Notes under the pieces: generated by a model
The model's input: only the letters and a program-made list of their open reading frames with translations
What the model was told of the DNA's origin: nothing
The model's database searches: none
NCBI GenBank assembly: GCA_934476675.1
Contig: CAKSOE010000008.1
Location: 41,877 to 105,876 of the forward strand
From: an uncultured Clostridia bacterium
GTDB taxonomy: Bacteria; Bacillota; Clostridia; UBA1381
Direction of reading: 5' to 3'
Length of the DNA stretch: 64,000 nucleotides
Position numbers and translations under genes: made by a program
Shown: positions 49,137-57,513 of the stretch, in pieces
Position numbering within the stretch: the first letter of the stretch is position 1
How the letters are laid out: every line of letters begins with the position of its first letter

Positions 49137-50399
49137 TTATTCGCTGTCTGCTTTCAATACTGCATTAAGCATAACCGTTGCGCCCTCGGTGCAATGCTCA
49201 ACGCTTGAAAATTCAGGTTCGCAGTGCGAAAGACCGTCCTTTGACTGAACAAAAATCATTGTTGTCGGCAGCATATACGACGTAAACTGTGCGTCGTGTC
49301 CCGCGCCGGAATGAATGTACTGATGCTTGATTCCGGCTTCTTCGCACGCCTCTTTGACATATCCGACAAGCTTTTTATCCCAATATACGGTATCGCGGTT
49401 CCATGCCTTTTCAACCTCGCACGTACAGCCTGCCCATTCTTTATCGGCACAGCTTTTCACTATCGCAAGCGCCTTTTCGAGAACCTCCGGCTTTTCGTGT
49501 CTGGAATCAAACGAAAAGTCAAAATAATCGGGAACACACGTATGCACGCAGGGGTGGCATACAACCTCACCTGTTGTATATACTAAATCCTTTACGCCCA
49601 GCTTATCAATTTCAGTATGCAGATAGTCAAGAGCAAGAACTGCGGCATAAAATGCGTCGCGCCTTTTCGGCATCGGGAATGTTCCGGCATGAGTTGTCTG
49701 TCCGTAGAATTTAAGTCTGTAATTAAACATTCCCAAAACGCAGTCCACTACGCCGATGTCGTTTCCGGCATCCTCCAGAATCGGGCCCTGTTCGATATGC
49801 GTTTCAAACATATACTTATATCTGTCGGGTGACAAGCGGTATTTTTTATCGCCCTTAAAGCCCGATTTTTCCAAAGCTTCGCCAAAGGTTTTTGTCGGGT
49901 CGAGAATACTTTTTGACGCCATCATATCCTCATACTTAAACTTCTGACGAATATCCTCCGGAAGATAATCATAACACACAACTCCCGAAATCATCATTGC
50001 AGGAGGATACAGAGAACCCTCTTCGTTTGTCCATATCATGGCGGTCAGCGGATGCTTGTGAGGAATTTTATTTTCGGCAACCGTTTCCAGAACCTCCATA
50101 GCCGACATAACGCCTAAAATTCCGTCATAGTTTCCGCCGTTTTTAACCGAATCAACGTGTGATGCCATTACAATTCTTTTTGCGTCGGGATCACTTCCGG
50201 GAAGTGTGGCATAGATATTGGCGACATCATCGATTTCAATGTCCGCGCCGATTGCTTTCATTCTCTTTAAAAACTCATTTCTTGCCATAATAGCCTCCGG
50301 TGACAGCGAATATCTTGTAATTCCGCCGTGTCCCGCGTCACCGAACTTACTGAATGTCTTTATCTTATCTTCCATTCTTTCCTTACTGCATACATACAT
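49137..50399 (-). CDS. N-carbamoyl-beta-alanine amidohydrolase (beta-ureidopropionase, M20 amidase family)
   Basis: Hydrolyses N-carbamoyl-beta-alanine to beta-alanine, CO2 and ammonia, the third step of reductive uracil breakdown. The 420-residue M20 protein has metal-binding 'RIVMASHVDSVKNGGNYDGI', 'MIWTNEEGSLYPPAMMISG' (Glu-Glu pair), 'ETHIEQGPILEDAGNDIGVV' and C-terminal 'HSGAGHDAQF'. It belongs to the HyuC/AllC/PydC hydantoinase-carbamoylase branch, and the operon context selects ureidopropionase. The start at 50399 has AAAGGAATG at proper distance, whereas the ATG at 50408 does not. Confidence 0.88.
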   Translation of the reverse strand: MYVCSKERMEDKIKTFSKFGDAGHGGITRYSLSPEAIMARNEFLKRMKAIGADIEIDDVANIYATLPGSDPDAKRIVMASHVDSVKNGGNYDGILGVMSAMEVLETVAENKIPHKHPLTAMIWTNEEGSLYPPAMMISGVVCYDYLPEDIRQKFKYEDMMASKSILDPTKTFGEALEKSGFKGDKKYRLSPDRYKYMFETHIEQGPILEDAGNDIGVVDCVLGMFNYRLKFYGQTTHAGTFPMPKRRDAFYAAVLALDYLHTEIDKLGVKDLVYTTGEVVCHPCVHTCVPDYFDFSFDSRHEKPEVLEKALAIVKSCADKEWAGCTCEVEKAWNRDTVYWDKKLVGYVKEACEEAGIKHQYIHSGAGHDAQFTSYMLPTTMIFVQSKDGLSHCEPEFSSVEHCTEGATVMLNAVLKADSE

Positions 50400-50417
50400 T
50401 TTTATCATTCCTTTCTA

Positions 50418-50819
50418 CTAACCGTTTCTTTGCTCCGGTATTCTCCAGCAATTTTCCAACAGATTTAAAATGTCCTGAATGTGAACATACATCAACGGAT
50501 ATTCCTGCTGATTTACAAGCTCAATCAAAAACAGAAATTTATCGTCCCAATCTACAAGAAATGCTGTTTTTATATCCGAGTTCAGATTAAGCTTCTCACG
50601 CAAAACTCTTTTATCACGCGCACAGCCATATATAATTCCGTCCCACGGCGTTTTAAAGCTCAGCATACTTTTGCTTTTATGCTTCATGTGTATTTCCACC
50701 GCAAATTCCGTAATTCCCAAAGGAATACGTCTCATTTTTTCGCTTATTGTTCTGAATTTATCGGCAGTAATATACTCGTCAAGCGAGCCGAATTTCATAT
50801 TTTTATAACGTTCAGGCAT
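50418..50819 (-). CDS. Hypothetical protein within the pyrimidine operon
   Basis: A 133-residue soluble protein I do not recognise. It has an N-terminal basic stretch ('MPERYKNMKFGSLDEYITAD') and two beta-rich segments ('LGITEFAVEIHMKHKSKSML', 'YGCARDKRVLREKLNLNSDI'). The C-terminus 'FLIELVNQQEYPLMYVHIQD' is followed by 'ILNLLENCWRIPEQRNG'. No cysteine cluster, signal peptide or membrane helix is present. It sits between the aminotransferase and ureidopropionase genes with gaps of 25 and 18 bases and a strong GAGGAGGTG ribosome site, so it is expressed with them and may be a pathway accessory or regulator. Confidence 0.75.
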   Translation of the reverse strand: MPERYKNMKFGSLDEYITADKFRTISEKMRRIPLGITEFAVEIHMKHKSKSMLSFKTPWDGIIYGCARDKRVLREKLNLNSDIKTAFLVDWDDKFLFLIELVNQQEYPLMYVHIQDILNLLENCWRIPEQRNG

Positions 50820-50844
50820 TATTACACCTCCTCATATGCGGCTT

Positions 50845-52173
50845 TTAATATATGCCGTTAATCTCCGCAATAACCTCATCTGCCTTTTTCATTTCTTCTT
50901 TAACCTGGTCGGGGGTTATGATAAGCGGAGGACAAATGAGAATCATGTTTTCATGCGAATATGTCATAAAGCCTTTTTCTTTAAGCTTGCCGATTATAGA
51001 TTTCATAATTCCGGCAGGGTCTTTGCCGTATTCCACAAGCGGAGCTTTCGTTTCCCTGTCACGGACAAGCTCAATTGCCGAGAACAAACCGATATATCTT
51101 ACATCGCCTACAATTTCATATTTTGCTTTCAAGGCTTCAAGCTCTTCTCCCAAAACCTTACCCGATGCATTTACATTATCGAGAATTTTGACGTCGTCAT
51201 AATATTTGAGGCAAGCAACGCCTGCTGCGCAAGCCAGAGGATGACCGCTGTATGTAAGACCGCAGGAGAGAAGATGGTCGTCGAAATATTCCGCAATTTC
51301 CTTGCTTACAGCCACACCGCCCAGCTGAACATAACCGCAGGTTACGCCCTTTGCAAATGATACAATATCCGGCTTTACTCCGAAATTCTCAAATGCAAAC
51401 ATTTTTCCGGTTCTGCCGAAGCCTGCCATAACCTCGTCGCAAATCATCACAATACCGAATTCATCGCATATTTCCCTTACGCCCTTTAAATAACCTTTCG
51501 GCGGAATAATAACGCCGTTTGAGCCTGTAATCGTTTCCATAACGATTGCCGCAACGTTGTCCGCCCCCTCATAAATTACCTGTTCGCGAAGCTTGGCAAC
51601 ATAGTATTCGCTTGCAGCCTCCTCCGACTCGAATTTAATTTTTTCACGATACACATACGGGTCAAAGAATTTCACAAACCCCGGCGCCCCCGGCTCCAAG
51701 GGGTATCTTCTCGGCTCGCCCGTAAGATTTCCCGCACCGTAGGTCGAGCCGTGATAGCTTCTGTAACGTGAGAAAACCTTTTGTCTGCCGGTGTACATTC
51801 TTGCAATCTTTACGGCGTTTTCGTTTGCGTCCGCGCCGCCGTTGGTGAAGAATACCTTACCCATGTTATCCGGCATTCTTTCAATAATCATTTTTGCAAG
51901 CTCACCTCTCGGCTCTGAACCGTAGGCAGGTGAGATATAGCAGTATTTTTCCGCCTGTTCCTTTATTGCATCGATTATCTGTCTGTTTCCGTGACCCACA
52001 TTCAGATTTACCAGCTGCGACGACATATCGGTATAACGGTTGCCGTCAAAATCCCACATATAAATCCCCTCCGCTTTTTCAATCGGTATGGGATTTAATC
52101 CTTTTTGCTTTGACCATGACTGCAAGTTGTAGGCAGTATGATTTTTTTTGATTTCCAGTGCTTTCTCATTCAT
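50845..52173 (-). CDS. Class III aminotransferase (probable beta-alanine:pyruvate/2-oxoglutarate aminotransferase)
   Basis: A 442-residue PLP enzyme of the omega-aminotransferase group. Motifs include 'VFFTNGGADANENAVKIARM' (cofactor phosphate), 'YRSYHGSTYGAGNLTGEPRR', 'MICDEVMAGFGRTGKMFAFE' (Asp to the PLP nitrogen) and 'PDIVSFAKGVTCGYVQLGGV' (Schiff-base Lys). In this operon the obvious substrate is beta-alanine, giving malonate semialdehyde for the iron alcohol dehydrogenase downstream. Related enzymes also act on GABA or taurine, so specificity is inferred from context. It starts one base after the regulator stop. Confidence 0.88.
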   Translation of the reverse strand: MNEKALEIKKNHTAYNLQSWSKQKGLNPIPIEKAEGIYMWDFDGNRYTDMSSQLVNLNVGHGNRQIIDAIKEQAEKYCYISPAYGSEPRGELAKMIIERMPDNMGKVFFTNGGADANENAVKIARMYTGRQKVFSRYRSYHGSTYGAGNLTGEPRRYPLEPGAPGFVKFFDPYVYREKIKFESEEAASEYYVAKLREQVIYEGADNVAAIVMETITGSNGVIIPPKGYLKGVREICDEFGIVMICDEVMAGFGRTGKMFAFENFGVKPDIVSFAKGVTCGYVQLGGVAVSKEIAEYFDDHLLSCGLTYSGHPLACAAGVACLKYYDDVKILDNVNASGKVLGEELEALKAKYEIVGDVRYIGLFSAIELVRDRETKAPLVEYGKDPAGIMKSIIGKLKEKGFMTYSHENMILICPPLIITPDQVKEEMKKADEVIAEINGIY

Positions 52174-52174
52174 T

Positions 52175-53347
52175 TTAGTTCCCTCCGTTTTCGTTTAATA
52201 ATTTCTTTATTTTAAAAGCCAACAGCAGCTCCGTTTTCTTTTCTCCCGTCAGCTCAATATTAAAAATTGACTTGATGTTTTTGATTTTTGTATTTACCGT
52301 ATTGCGATGAAATCCGTAATTGTCGGCAACCGCCATAACCGAACCGTCGCATATCAGATATTCATACAGAATTTTTGCATAATCCGTTTTGTATGCTGCG
52401 TCATAATCGAGTATTTCGTCAAGCTGTGCCGCAGCAAATTCTTTCAGTATCGTTTTATCCCTGACGCCGAAAAGAATTTTATTTACTCCTGTTTCGGAAT
52501 AAAACTCAAAGCTTTTATTCTCCGAAACGGCGGTTTTTCTCGCTGCTTCCGCCTCCGCAAGCAATTTTGCCGCCGCTCTGTATCCCCGGCGCTCCGATGA
52601 AATTCCCATCACGTAAGGAATGGCTTTCTGCTCGGAAATAACCTCCAGCATTGCGGTAAGATTTTCAATAAACTTACCGTTTGCATCAAGCCTGATAACC
52701 ACTACGGTGTTTTCCAGAACAAACATTGCTGACGGATAATCCTTTGATTTTGCAAGAATATTCCATAGCTTGATATGATTGCTGCGTTCAAAGGTTTCTG
52801 TTATATCTTTTCCGTCTTTGTAAAATTTTAGCGTAAAAGCTCTGTATCCGACCGCCTTGCCGAATCCTTGCTGCTCCAAAAACGAATAATACTTTTTTCC
52901 CTGTTCGGGAGAGAGTATAATGTTTTTAAAAGCCTCCGCTGCGGTGGTTTCTATTTTTTCGTTTTCTATAATCCTGCGGCAAAAGTCATAGGTTATATCG
53001 ATTATATAAACGTTCCACGGCAAGGTGAACAACGGAAAATTTTCTTTATCGCAATAATCGGTTACGTCCTGCGGAACACTTCCAAGATACGGGCCGATAT
53101 TTACCACCACTCCCGACGCTCCGTGTTTTTTCAGACGTTTTACAAACTCTAAAAGCGGATCTTTTCCGACATGACCGATACCTGTGGTAAACACAAGCTC
53201 GCTGCCGTGCAGAAAATCGGGAACCTGTCTGTCCTCAACCATATGAACCCAGCGCACGGTGTTTGTCATGCCGCCCTTGCCGGCAATAAGCTTTAAATTA
53301 TACTTTGTTTCGGCATCGCTGCATAATTGTTTGAGCATGATTGACAT
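52175..53347 (-). CDS. PucR-family transcriptional regulator
   Basis: A 390-residue regulator with an N-terminal PucR domain (about 5-125: 'LIAGKGGMTNTVRWVHMVED', 'HGSELVFTTGIGHVGKDPLL'), a middle GGDEF-like/CdaR region and a C-terminal PucR-type helix-turn-helix ('GSVMAVADNYGFHRNTVNTK', 'IKNIKSIFNIEL'). PucR-type proteins commonly activate purine, pyrimidine or amino acid catabolism genes. Its location inside the operon between preA and the aminotransferase suggests autoregulated, substrate-dependent activation. The ATG at 53347 follows AAAGGGGAATTTATT. Confidence 0.92.
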   Translation of the reverse strand: MSIMLKQLCSDAETKYNLKLIAGKGGMTNTVRWVHMVEDRQVPDFLHGSELVFTTGIGHVGKDPLLEFVKRLKKHGASGVVVNIGPYLGSVPQDVTDYCDKENFPLFTLPWNVYIIDITYDFCRRIIENEKIETTAAEAFKNIILSPEQGKKYYSFLEQQGFGKAVGYRAFTLKFYKDGKDITETFERSNHIKLWNILAKSKDYPSAMFVLENTVVVIRLDANGKFIENLTAMLEVISEQKAIPYVMGISSERRGYRAAAKLLAEAEAARKTAVSENKSFEFYSETGVNKILFGVRDKTILKEFAAAQLDEILDYDAAYKTDYAKILYEYLICDGSVMAVADNYGFHRNTVNTKIKNIKSIFNIELTGEKKTELLLAFKIKKLLNENGGN

Positions 53348-53368
53348 AATAAATTCCCCTTTCCGTAA

Positions 53369-54829
53369 TTACATTTTCTTTTTAACCCTCTTTGACTTTC
53401 CGATTGCTCCGACAGGGCAGACAAGCGAGCACAAGTGACAACCGACACATTTGCTGCCTTTAAAAACCGGTTTTCCGTCATCGGAAATATCTATCGCCTG
53501 ATGACCGCCGTCACGGCAGGAAAGACAGCATCTTCCGCAGCCGATACAGCGTTTTTTATCAAATACGGGATATGTAACGGTAGTTCTGTCAAGCTTGTCG
53601 GGTTCGGTTACGTTTTTAAGTCCGGCGCCGACCAAATCCTGCAATCGGAATATTTTTTTTCTTTGCATATATGCTTTAAGTCCCGAAATCAAATCGTCAA
53701 TAATCCTGTATCCGTATTGCATAACAGCGGTGGTAACCTGAACATTTCCGCAGCCCAATGCAATAAATTCCGCCGCATCGTGCCATGTTTCGATTCCGCC
53801 TATACCGCTCAGCGGCACACCTTTAAGCTCGCCGCATCGTGCCATATCGCTTATAAATCTTAAAGCTATCGGCTTTACGGCTTTTCCGGAATATCCCGAA
53901 ACCGATGTTTTTTCGCTTACCGCATTGTACGGCTGCATATTTTCCATGTCAAATCCCGTAATACACTTTATTGTGTTTATTGCCGCAATGCCGTCCGCAC
54001 CGCCATTGACAGCCGCTATTGCCGGAACCTCCATATTTCCGATATTCGGAGTCATTTTTGCAAGTACCGGCAGCGACGAACCTTTTTTGACACATTCGGT
54101 ATAATGCTTAACCAAATTGGGATTTTGCCCGACGTCCGAACCCAGTCCGTCACCGACCATCTGCGGACAGCTGAAATTACATTCAATAATATCCGCTCCG
54201 GCAGCAGTAACCAGTCCTGCAAGCTCTGTCCATTCCTCGTCCGTTTCGCCCATAATCGACGCGACAATAACTTTATTTGGAAAATCCGTTTTCAAACGCT
54301 GTAAATCCGAAAGATTTTCTTCCAGACTGTGGTCTGAAATCTGTTCAAGATTTTTAAAACCTATAAACGGCGTTCCCTCTTTTCTTATCGCGTCAAATCT
54401 CGGTGAGGTTTCTTCGGGTTTTAAAAATCCGATGGTTTTGAAAACCGCTCCTGCCCAGCCCATTTTAAATGCGGTTGCACACATTTCGTAATTTCCTGCA
54501 ACGATTGACGATGACAGGAAAAATGGATTTTCGCACTTGACTCCCATAAATTCAATTGCAAGACTCGGTTCGTCCGTATATTCACAATCAGGGAGAGCCG
54601 CCGCTATATTACGGATTCGTATTGAAAAATCGGGGTGTATGCACGCATTTTCGCATTTGCCGTCACATTCGGCGCAAATATCCGTATTTACATATTTTGC
54701 GGCACATTCGGCGTTATCAAACCTTACTGCCCGCATCATTCTTGCCGGGTCAAAATGTTTCGGACAGGCTTTTGTGCATTTAGCGTTTGCGCATAAAAGG
54801 CATCTTGCGGATTCATCTCGAATATTCAT
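53369..54829 (-). CDS. preA: Dihydropyrimidine dehydrogenase, PreA-type, with extra N-terminal Fe-S domain
   Basis: Reduces uracil or thymine to the 5,6-dihydro form. Of 486 residues, about 1-85 form a cysteine-rich domain (Cys10, 13, 18, 22 and Cys52, 55, 59, 63) like the one normally carried by the PreT subunit. Residues 95-400 are the FMN TIM barrel ('IECNFSCPQMVGDGLGSDVG' with the catalytic Cys, 'LAKMTPNIGNMEVPAIAAVN'). Residues 420-486 bear two 4Fe-4S clusters ('CIGCGRCCLSCRDGG', 'CVGCHLCSLVCPVG'). No NAD/FAD PreT subunit gene is nearby, so electrons probably come from ferredoxin. The start at 54829 uses GGAGG of the leader repeat; an upstream in-frame start would lie within that repeat. 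Confidence 0.9.
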   Translation of the reverse strand: MNIRDESARCLLCANAKCTKACPKHFDPARMMRAVRFDNAECAAKYVNTDICAECDGKCENACIHPDFSIRIRNIAAALPDCEYTDEPSLAIEFMGVKCENPFFLSSSIVAGNYEMCATAFKMGWAGAVFKTIGFLKPEETSPRFDAIRKEGTPFIGFKNLEQISDHSLEENLSDLQRLKTDFPNKVIVASIMGETDEEWTELAGLVTAAGADIIECNFSCPQMVGDGLGSDVGQNPNLVKHYTECVKKGSSLPVLAKMTPNIGNMEVPAIAAVNGGADGIAAINTIKCITGFDMENMQPYNAVSEKTSVSGYSGKAVKPIALRFISDMARCGELKGVPLSGIGGIETWHDAAEFIALGCGNVQVTTAVMQYGYRIIDDLISGLKAYMQRKKIFRLQDLVGAGLKNVTEPDKLDRTTVTYPVFDKKRCIGCGRCCLSCRDGGHQAIDISDDGKPVFKGSKCVGCHLCSLVCPVGAIGKSKRVKKKM

Positions 54830-54910
54830 TGAAAACCTCCATTCCGCCGCCATACGGCAGCACAAATCGCAACGCGGAAAAGATGCAGGCAGATTGCCTT
54901 TTTAAGAAAC
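54830..54910 (-). repeat. Leader element B: hairpins ending in the ribosome site of preA
   Basis: On the minus strand an AAAAAGGCA/TGCCT..TTTT hairpin (about 54875-54905) is followed by TTTCCGCGTTGCGATTTGTG, a GC hairpin (CTGCCGTATGGCGGCG) and GAATGGAGGTTTTCAATG. Over about 50 bases (54835-54885) it matches element A near 49040 at roughly four positions in five, including TCCATTC, GCCGC and GCGGAAAA. It lies in the same operon, so duplication or shared control are both possible. Confidence 0.55.
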
Positions 54911-55008
54911 GACGGTGTATGCTTATACTCCGAGTTTTGAAAGAAGGTGAGATGCGCAGCATATTTTTCACGTTAATCAACTCTTTTCTGATTGTTTTAA
55001 TTTTTTAA

Positions 55009-56361
55009 TTATAATTTACATTTTACAAATTTGCCCCAGCCGGATTCACCTACGAACTCGCCTTTGTCATATACAAGTCTGCCGCGTGAATATGTCTGCT
55101 CGGGATAGCCTTTAAGATTTACGCCCTCCCAGATTGTGTGGTCGCAGTCGGAGTGCATTTTATCATTGGTAATCGTAAATTCCGTTTTGGGATTGTATAT
55201 AACAATGTCAGCGTCTTTTCCGATTGCTATACTGCCTTTATCACGGCATCCGAAGATTTTTGCCGGATTTTCGGAGCATATCTCAACGGCTTTTTCGTAT
55301 GTGATTTTTCCCCCGTTTGCCGCCGAAAGCATATACGGATACATATTCTCAATACCTGCACAGCCGTTCGGGATTTTTGTAAAGTCGTCCTTACCCCAAT
55401 CCTTTTCGTATGACTGGAACGGGCAATGATCGGTAGCGATTGTATCAATATCCCCTCTCCTGATTGCTTTCCAGAGAGCCTGTCTGCTTTCCTCGCCTTT
55501 CATCGGCGGCGAGCAGACAAAGTTTCGTCCGTCCTCACGCTTATATACATCACAGGTAAATTCCAGATACTGCGGACAGGTTTCGGCATAAATCCTATAA
55601 CCCTCGTCCTTTGCCTGTGTGACTGCCTTTACGCCCTCCTTATTGGCAAGATGAACGATATAGAGCGGTGCGTCAAGCGCCTTTGCCCACTGTATGGCTC
55701 TTATATCCGCCTCCGCCTCGACAAATTCGGGACGTGACATATAGTGATACCATGCGCTTGTCTTGCCCTCGCTTAAATACTGAGCCGTAAGGGTGTTTAC
55801 CATTTCGTTGTTTTCGGCATGAACGCCGATAAGTGCGCCGCACTCCTTGGCTTTTTTCAAAACCTTATAAAAAACTCCGTCGGTAACACCGAAATCATAT
55901 ACCATAAACACCTTAAATGACGGAACACCGAAGTTTACCGCATCTTCAATCGAATCGAGCAAATCGCCGCTTACATCTTTTACGGCAACATGATACGAAT
56001 AATCCACTGCCGCAACCGGTGCGCACATTGCGTCACGGCGCTTTACCGCGTCTACCATCGTTTCTCCGAAATCCTGTAGAACAAAGTCAAACACCGTTGT
56101 CGTACCGCCGCAGGCTGCCGCTCTCGTTCCGGCGAAATAATCGTCGGAGGAAATCGTGCCGCCGAACGGCATCGCAAGATGCGTATGTGCGTCGATTGCA
56201 CCGGGAAGAACAAGCTTCCCGCAAGCATCGACAATCTTTGCGTCATCGGTTGGTGTAATATCCGTGCCTATTTGCGTTATTTTTCCGTTCTCAACAACCA
56301 CATCGGCTTTAAAGCTTTCTGCGCCGTTTACAATAATTCCGTTTTTAATAAGTAAATCCAT
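55009..56361 (-). CDS. hydA: Dihydropyrimidinase (D-hydantoinase)
   Basis: Opens dihydrouracil or dihydrothymine rings to N-carbamoyl-beta-amino acids. The 450-residue amidohydrolase has 'GAIDAHTHLAMPFGGTISSD' (His-x-His), the carboxylated Lys in 'GVPSFKVFMVYDFGV', 'ALIGVHAENNEMV', 'APLYIVHLANKEGVKAV' and 'IDTIATDHCPF' (Asp). 'PNGCAGIENMYPYMLSAANG' follows, as usual in the family. The ribosome site AAGGAG lies directly after the stop of the binding-protein gene. A gap of about 180 bases with a hairpin-bearing leader separates it from preA downstream. Confidence 0.94.
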   Translation of the reverse strand: MDLLIKNGIIVNGAESFKADVVVENGKITQIGTDITPTDDAKIVDACGKLVLPGAIDAHTHLAMPFGGTISSDDYFAGTRAAACGGTTTVFDFVLQDFGETMVDAVKRRDAMCAPVAAVDYSYHVAVKDVSGDLLDSIEDAVNFGVPSFKVFMVYDFGVTDGVFYKVLKKAKECGALIGVHAENNEMVNTLTAQYLSEGKTSAWYHYMSRPEFVEAEADIRAIQWAKALDAPLYIVHLANKEGVKAVTQAKDEGYRIYAETCPQYLEFTCDVYKREDGRNFVCSPPMKGEESRQALWKAIRRGDIDTIATDHCPFQSYEKDWGKDDFTKIPNGCAGIENMYPYMLSAANGGKITYEKAVEICSENPAKIFGCRDKGSIAIGKDADIVIYNPKTEFTITNDKMHSDCDHTIWEGVNLKGYPEQTYSRGRLVYDKGEFVGESGWGKFVKCKL

Positions 56362-56373
56362 AGTGCATTCTCC

Positions 56374-57459
56374 TTACTTTTTATAAACAAGCACAAGTCC
56401 CGATCTCTGATAAATCTGAGCTATTTCCAATAAATCCATACCGCCCGAGTTTGCTGAAATCAGGTTTGATACCCAGGTTACGCCGAAATCAACCGTACCG
56501 TTGTTTACCGCCGTTGTTTCGCCTATGTCGCCGCCGCCCGAAACAATATTTACGTTCAGACCGACCTCATCATAATAGCCCTTTGCCTTTGCAACGAAAT
56601 ATCCCATAAACTGAGCCTGCGGCAGCCATTTAAGCTGTACGGAAACGTCCTTCTTTTCGGGTGTTCCCAAGCCGCCGCTTTTTGCCGCTTCAAGATATGA
56701 AGTATCTCTGATGTCGTCAAGCGTAAGCGTATTCAGCTTTGCCGCTGCTGCCGAATCATCTAATTTAATATACTTCTTGGCAAGGTCAAGCGTCTGCTGC
56801 ATTGCTTCTTCGTCCATTTTTCCGCAGTCGGAAACGCTGTTTCCTTTTGTATCGGTCTTAATCAGCTTTGCAACCTCTTTTGCCATATACTTCTGATGGT
56901 CTGTCGATACCGATGAACCTGCCTCATAGACAATCTGTGCCGCCTCATCTGGATGCTCGCAGGCATATTCCCAGCCTTTCAGCGATGCCGCTAAAAATGC
57001 TTTCACGGTGTTCGGATTCTGCTTTGCAAATTCTTTTGTACAAAAGATATTATCCTCAAGCATCGCAACGCCCTGGTCATTCATATCTATTGTGCCGACA
57101 GTATCGCCGTAGCCGTAGCCGCCCTCATAGTCGTTTACTACCAATCCGAGCTCGTTATATGTCATAGCCGAGGCAAGAGTAATTGAATCATCGTCAAATC
57201 CGTCCATATCAAACGACTGTACCAGATAATCCGTACTCTTTCCGTATTTTGTTAACAGTGCCTGAATTTCATACTCGTTTCCGAGTCCCCAGTTTCCGAC
57301 CTTGCCCGCATCGGCGGCAGATACAATACGTTCCTCATCTGTCATTTCCGTTTTGGGTTTATCTGTATTTGATGTTTTTTCCATGCTTCCGCAGCCTCCG
57401 AGCATTGAAATAACCAATGCTGTTATTGTTAACATTCCTGATAATTTTCTTGCTTTCAT
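56374..57459 (-). CDS. NMT1/ThiY-type ABC substrate-binding lipoprotein, apparently circularly permuted
   Basis: A 361-residue lipoprotein with signal peptide and lipobox ISMLGGC (Cys23), presumably binding pyrimidines for import. The order of the binding domain is unusual. Residues 52-260 ('GKVGNWGLGNEYEIQALLTK', 'DNIFCTKEFAKQNPNTVKAF', 'CEHPDEAAQIVYEAG') are the part that is normally C-terminal. Residues 271-361 ('DVSVQLKWLPQAQFMGYFVA', 'KAKGYYDEVGLNVNIVSGGG', 'GTVDFGVTW', 'SGLVLVYKK') are the part that normally follows the signal peptide. The stop falls exactly where the family would continue into its GKKVG..G strand. The gene starts and ends cleanly with neighbours, so it does not look like an assembly break. 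Confidence 0.85.
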   Translation of the reverse strand: MKARKLSGMLTITALVISMLGGCGSMEKTSNTDKPKTEMTDEERIVSAADAGKVGNWGLGNEYEIQALLTKYGKSTDYLVQSFDMDGFDDDSITLASAMTYNELGLVVNDYEGGYGYGDTVGTIDMNDQGVAMLEDNIFCTKEFAKQNPNTVKAFLAASLKGWEYACEHPDEAAQIVYEAGSSVSTDHQKYMAKEVAKLIKTDTKGNSVSDCGKMDEEAMQQTLDLAKKYIKLDDSAAAAKLNTLTLDDIRDTSYLEAAKSGGLGTPEKKDVSVQLKWLPQAQFMGYFVAKAKGYYDEVGLNVNIVSGGGDIGETTAVNNGTVDFGVTWVSNLISANSGGMDLLEIAQIYQRSGLVLVYKK

Positions 57460-57513
57460 TTTGATTCCCTCTTTCTATATGTATAAAAATTTATATAAAT
57501 TAAAGAAAAGTAA

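Noticed and set aside
54787..55008. Plus-strand 73-codon ORF opposite the preA leader
   Set aside because: Its first half is antisense to preA and the leader repeat; the hydrophobic end lies in an AT-rich spacer and no promoter is seen.
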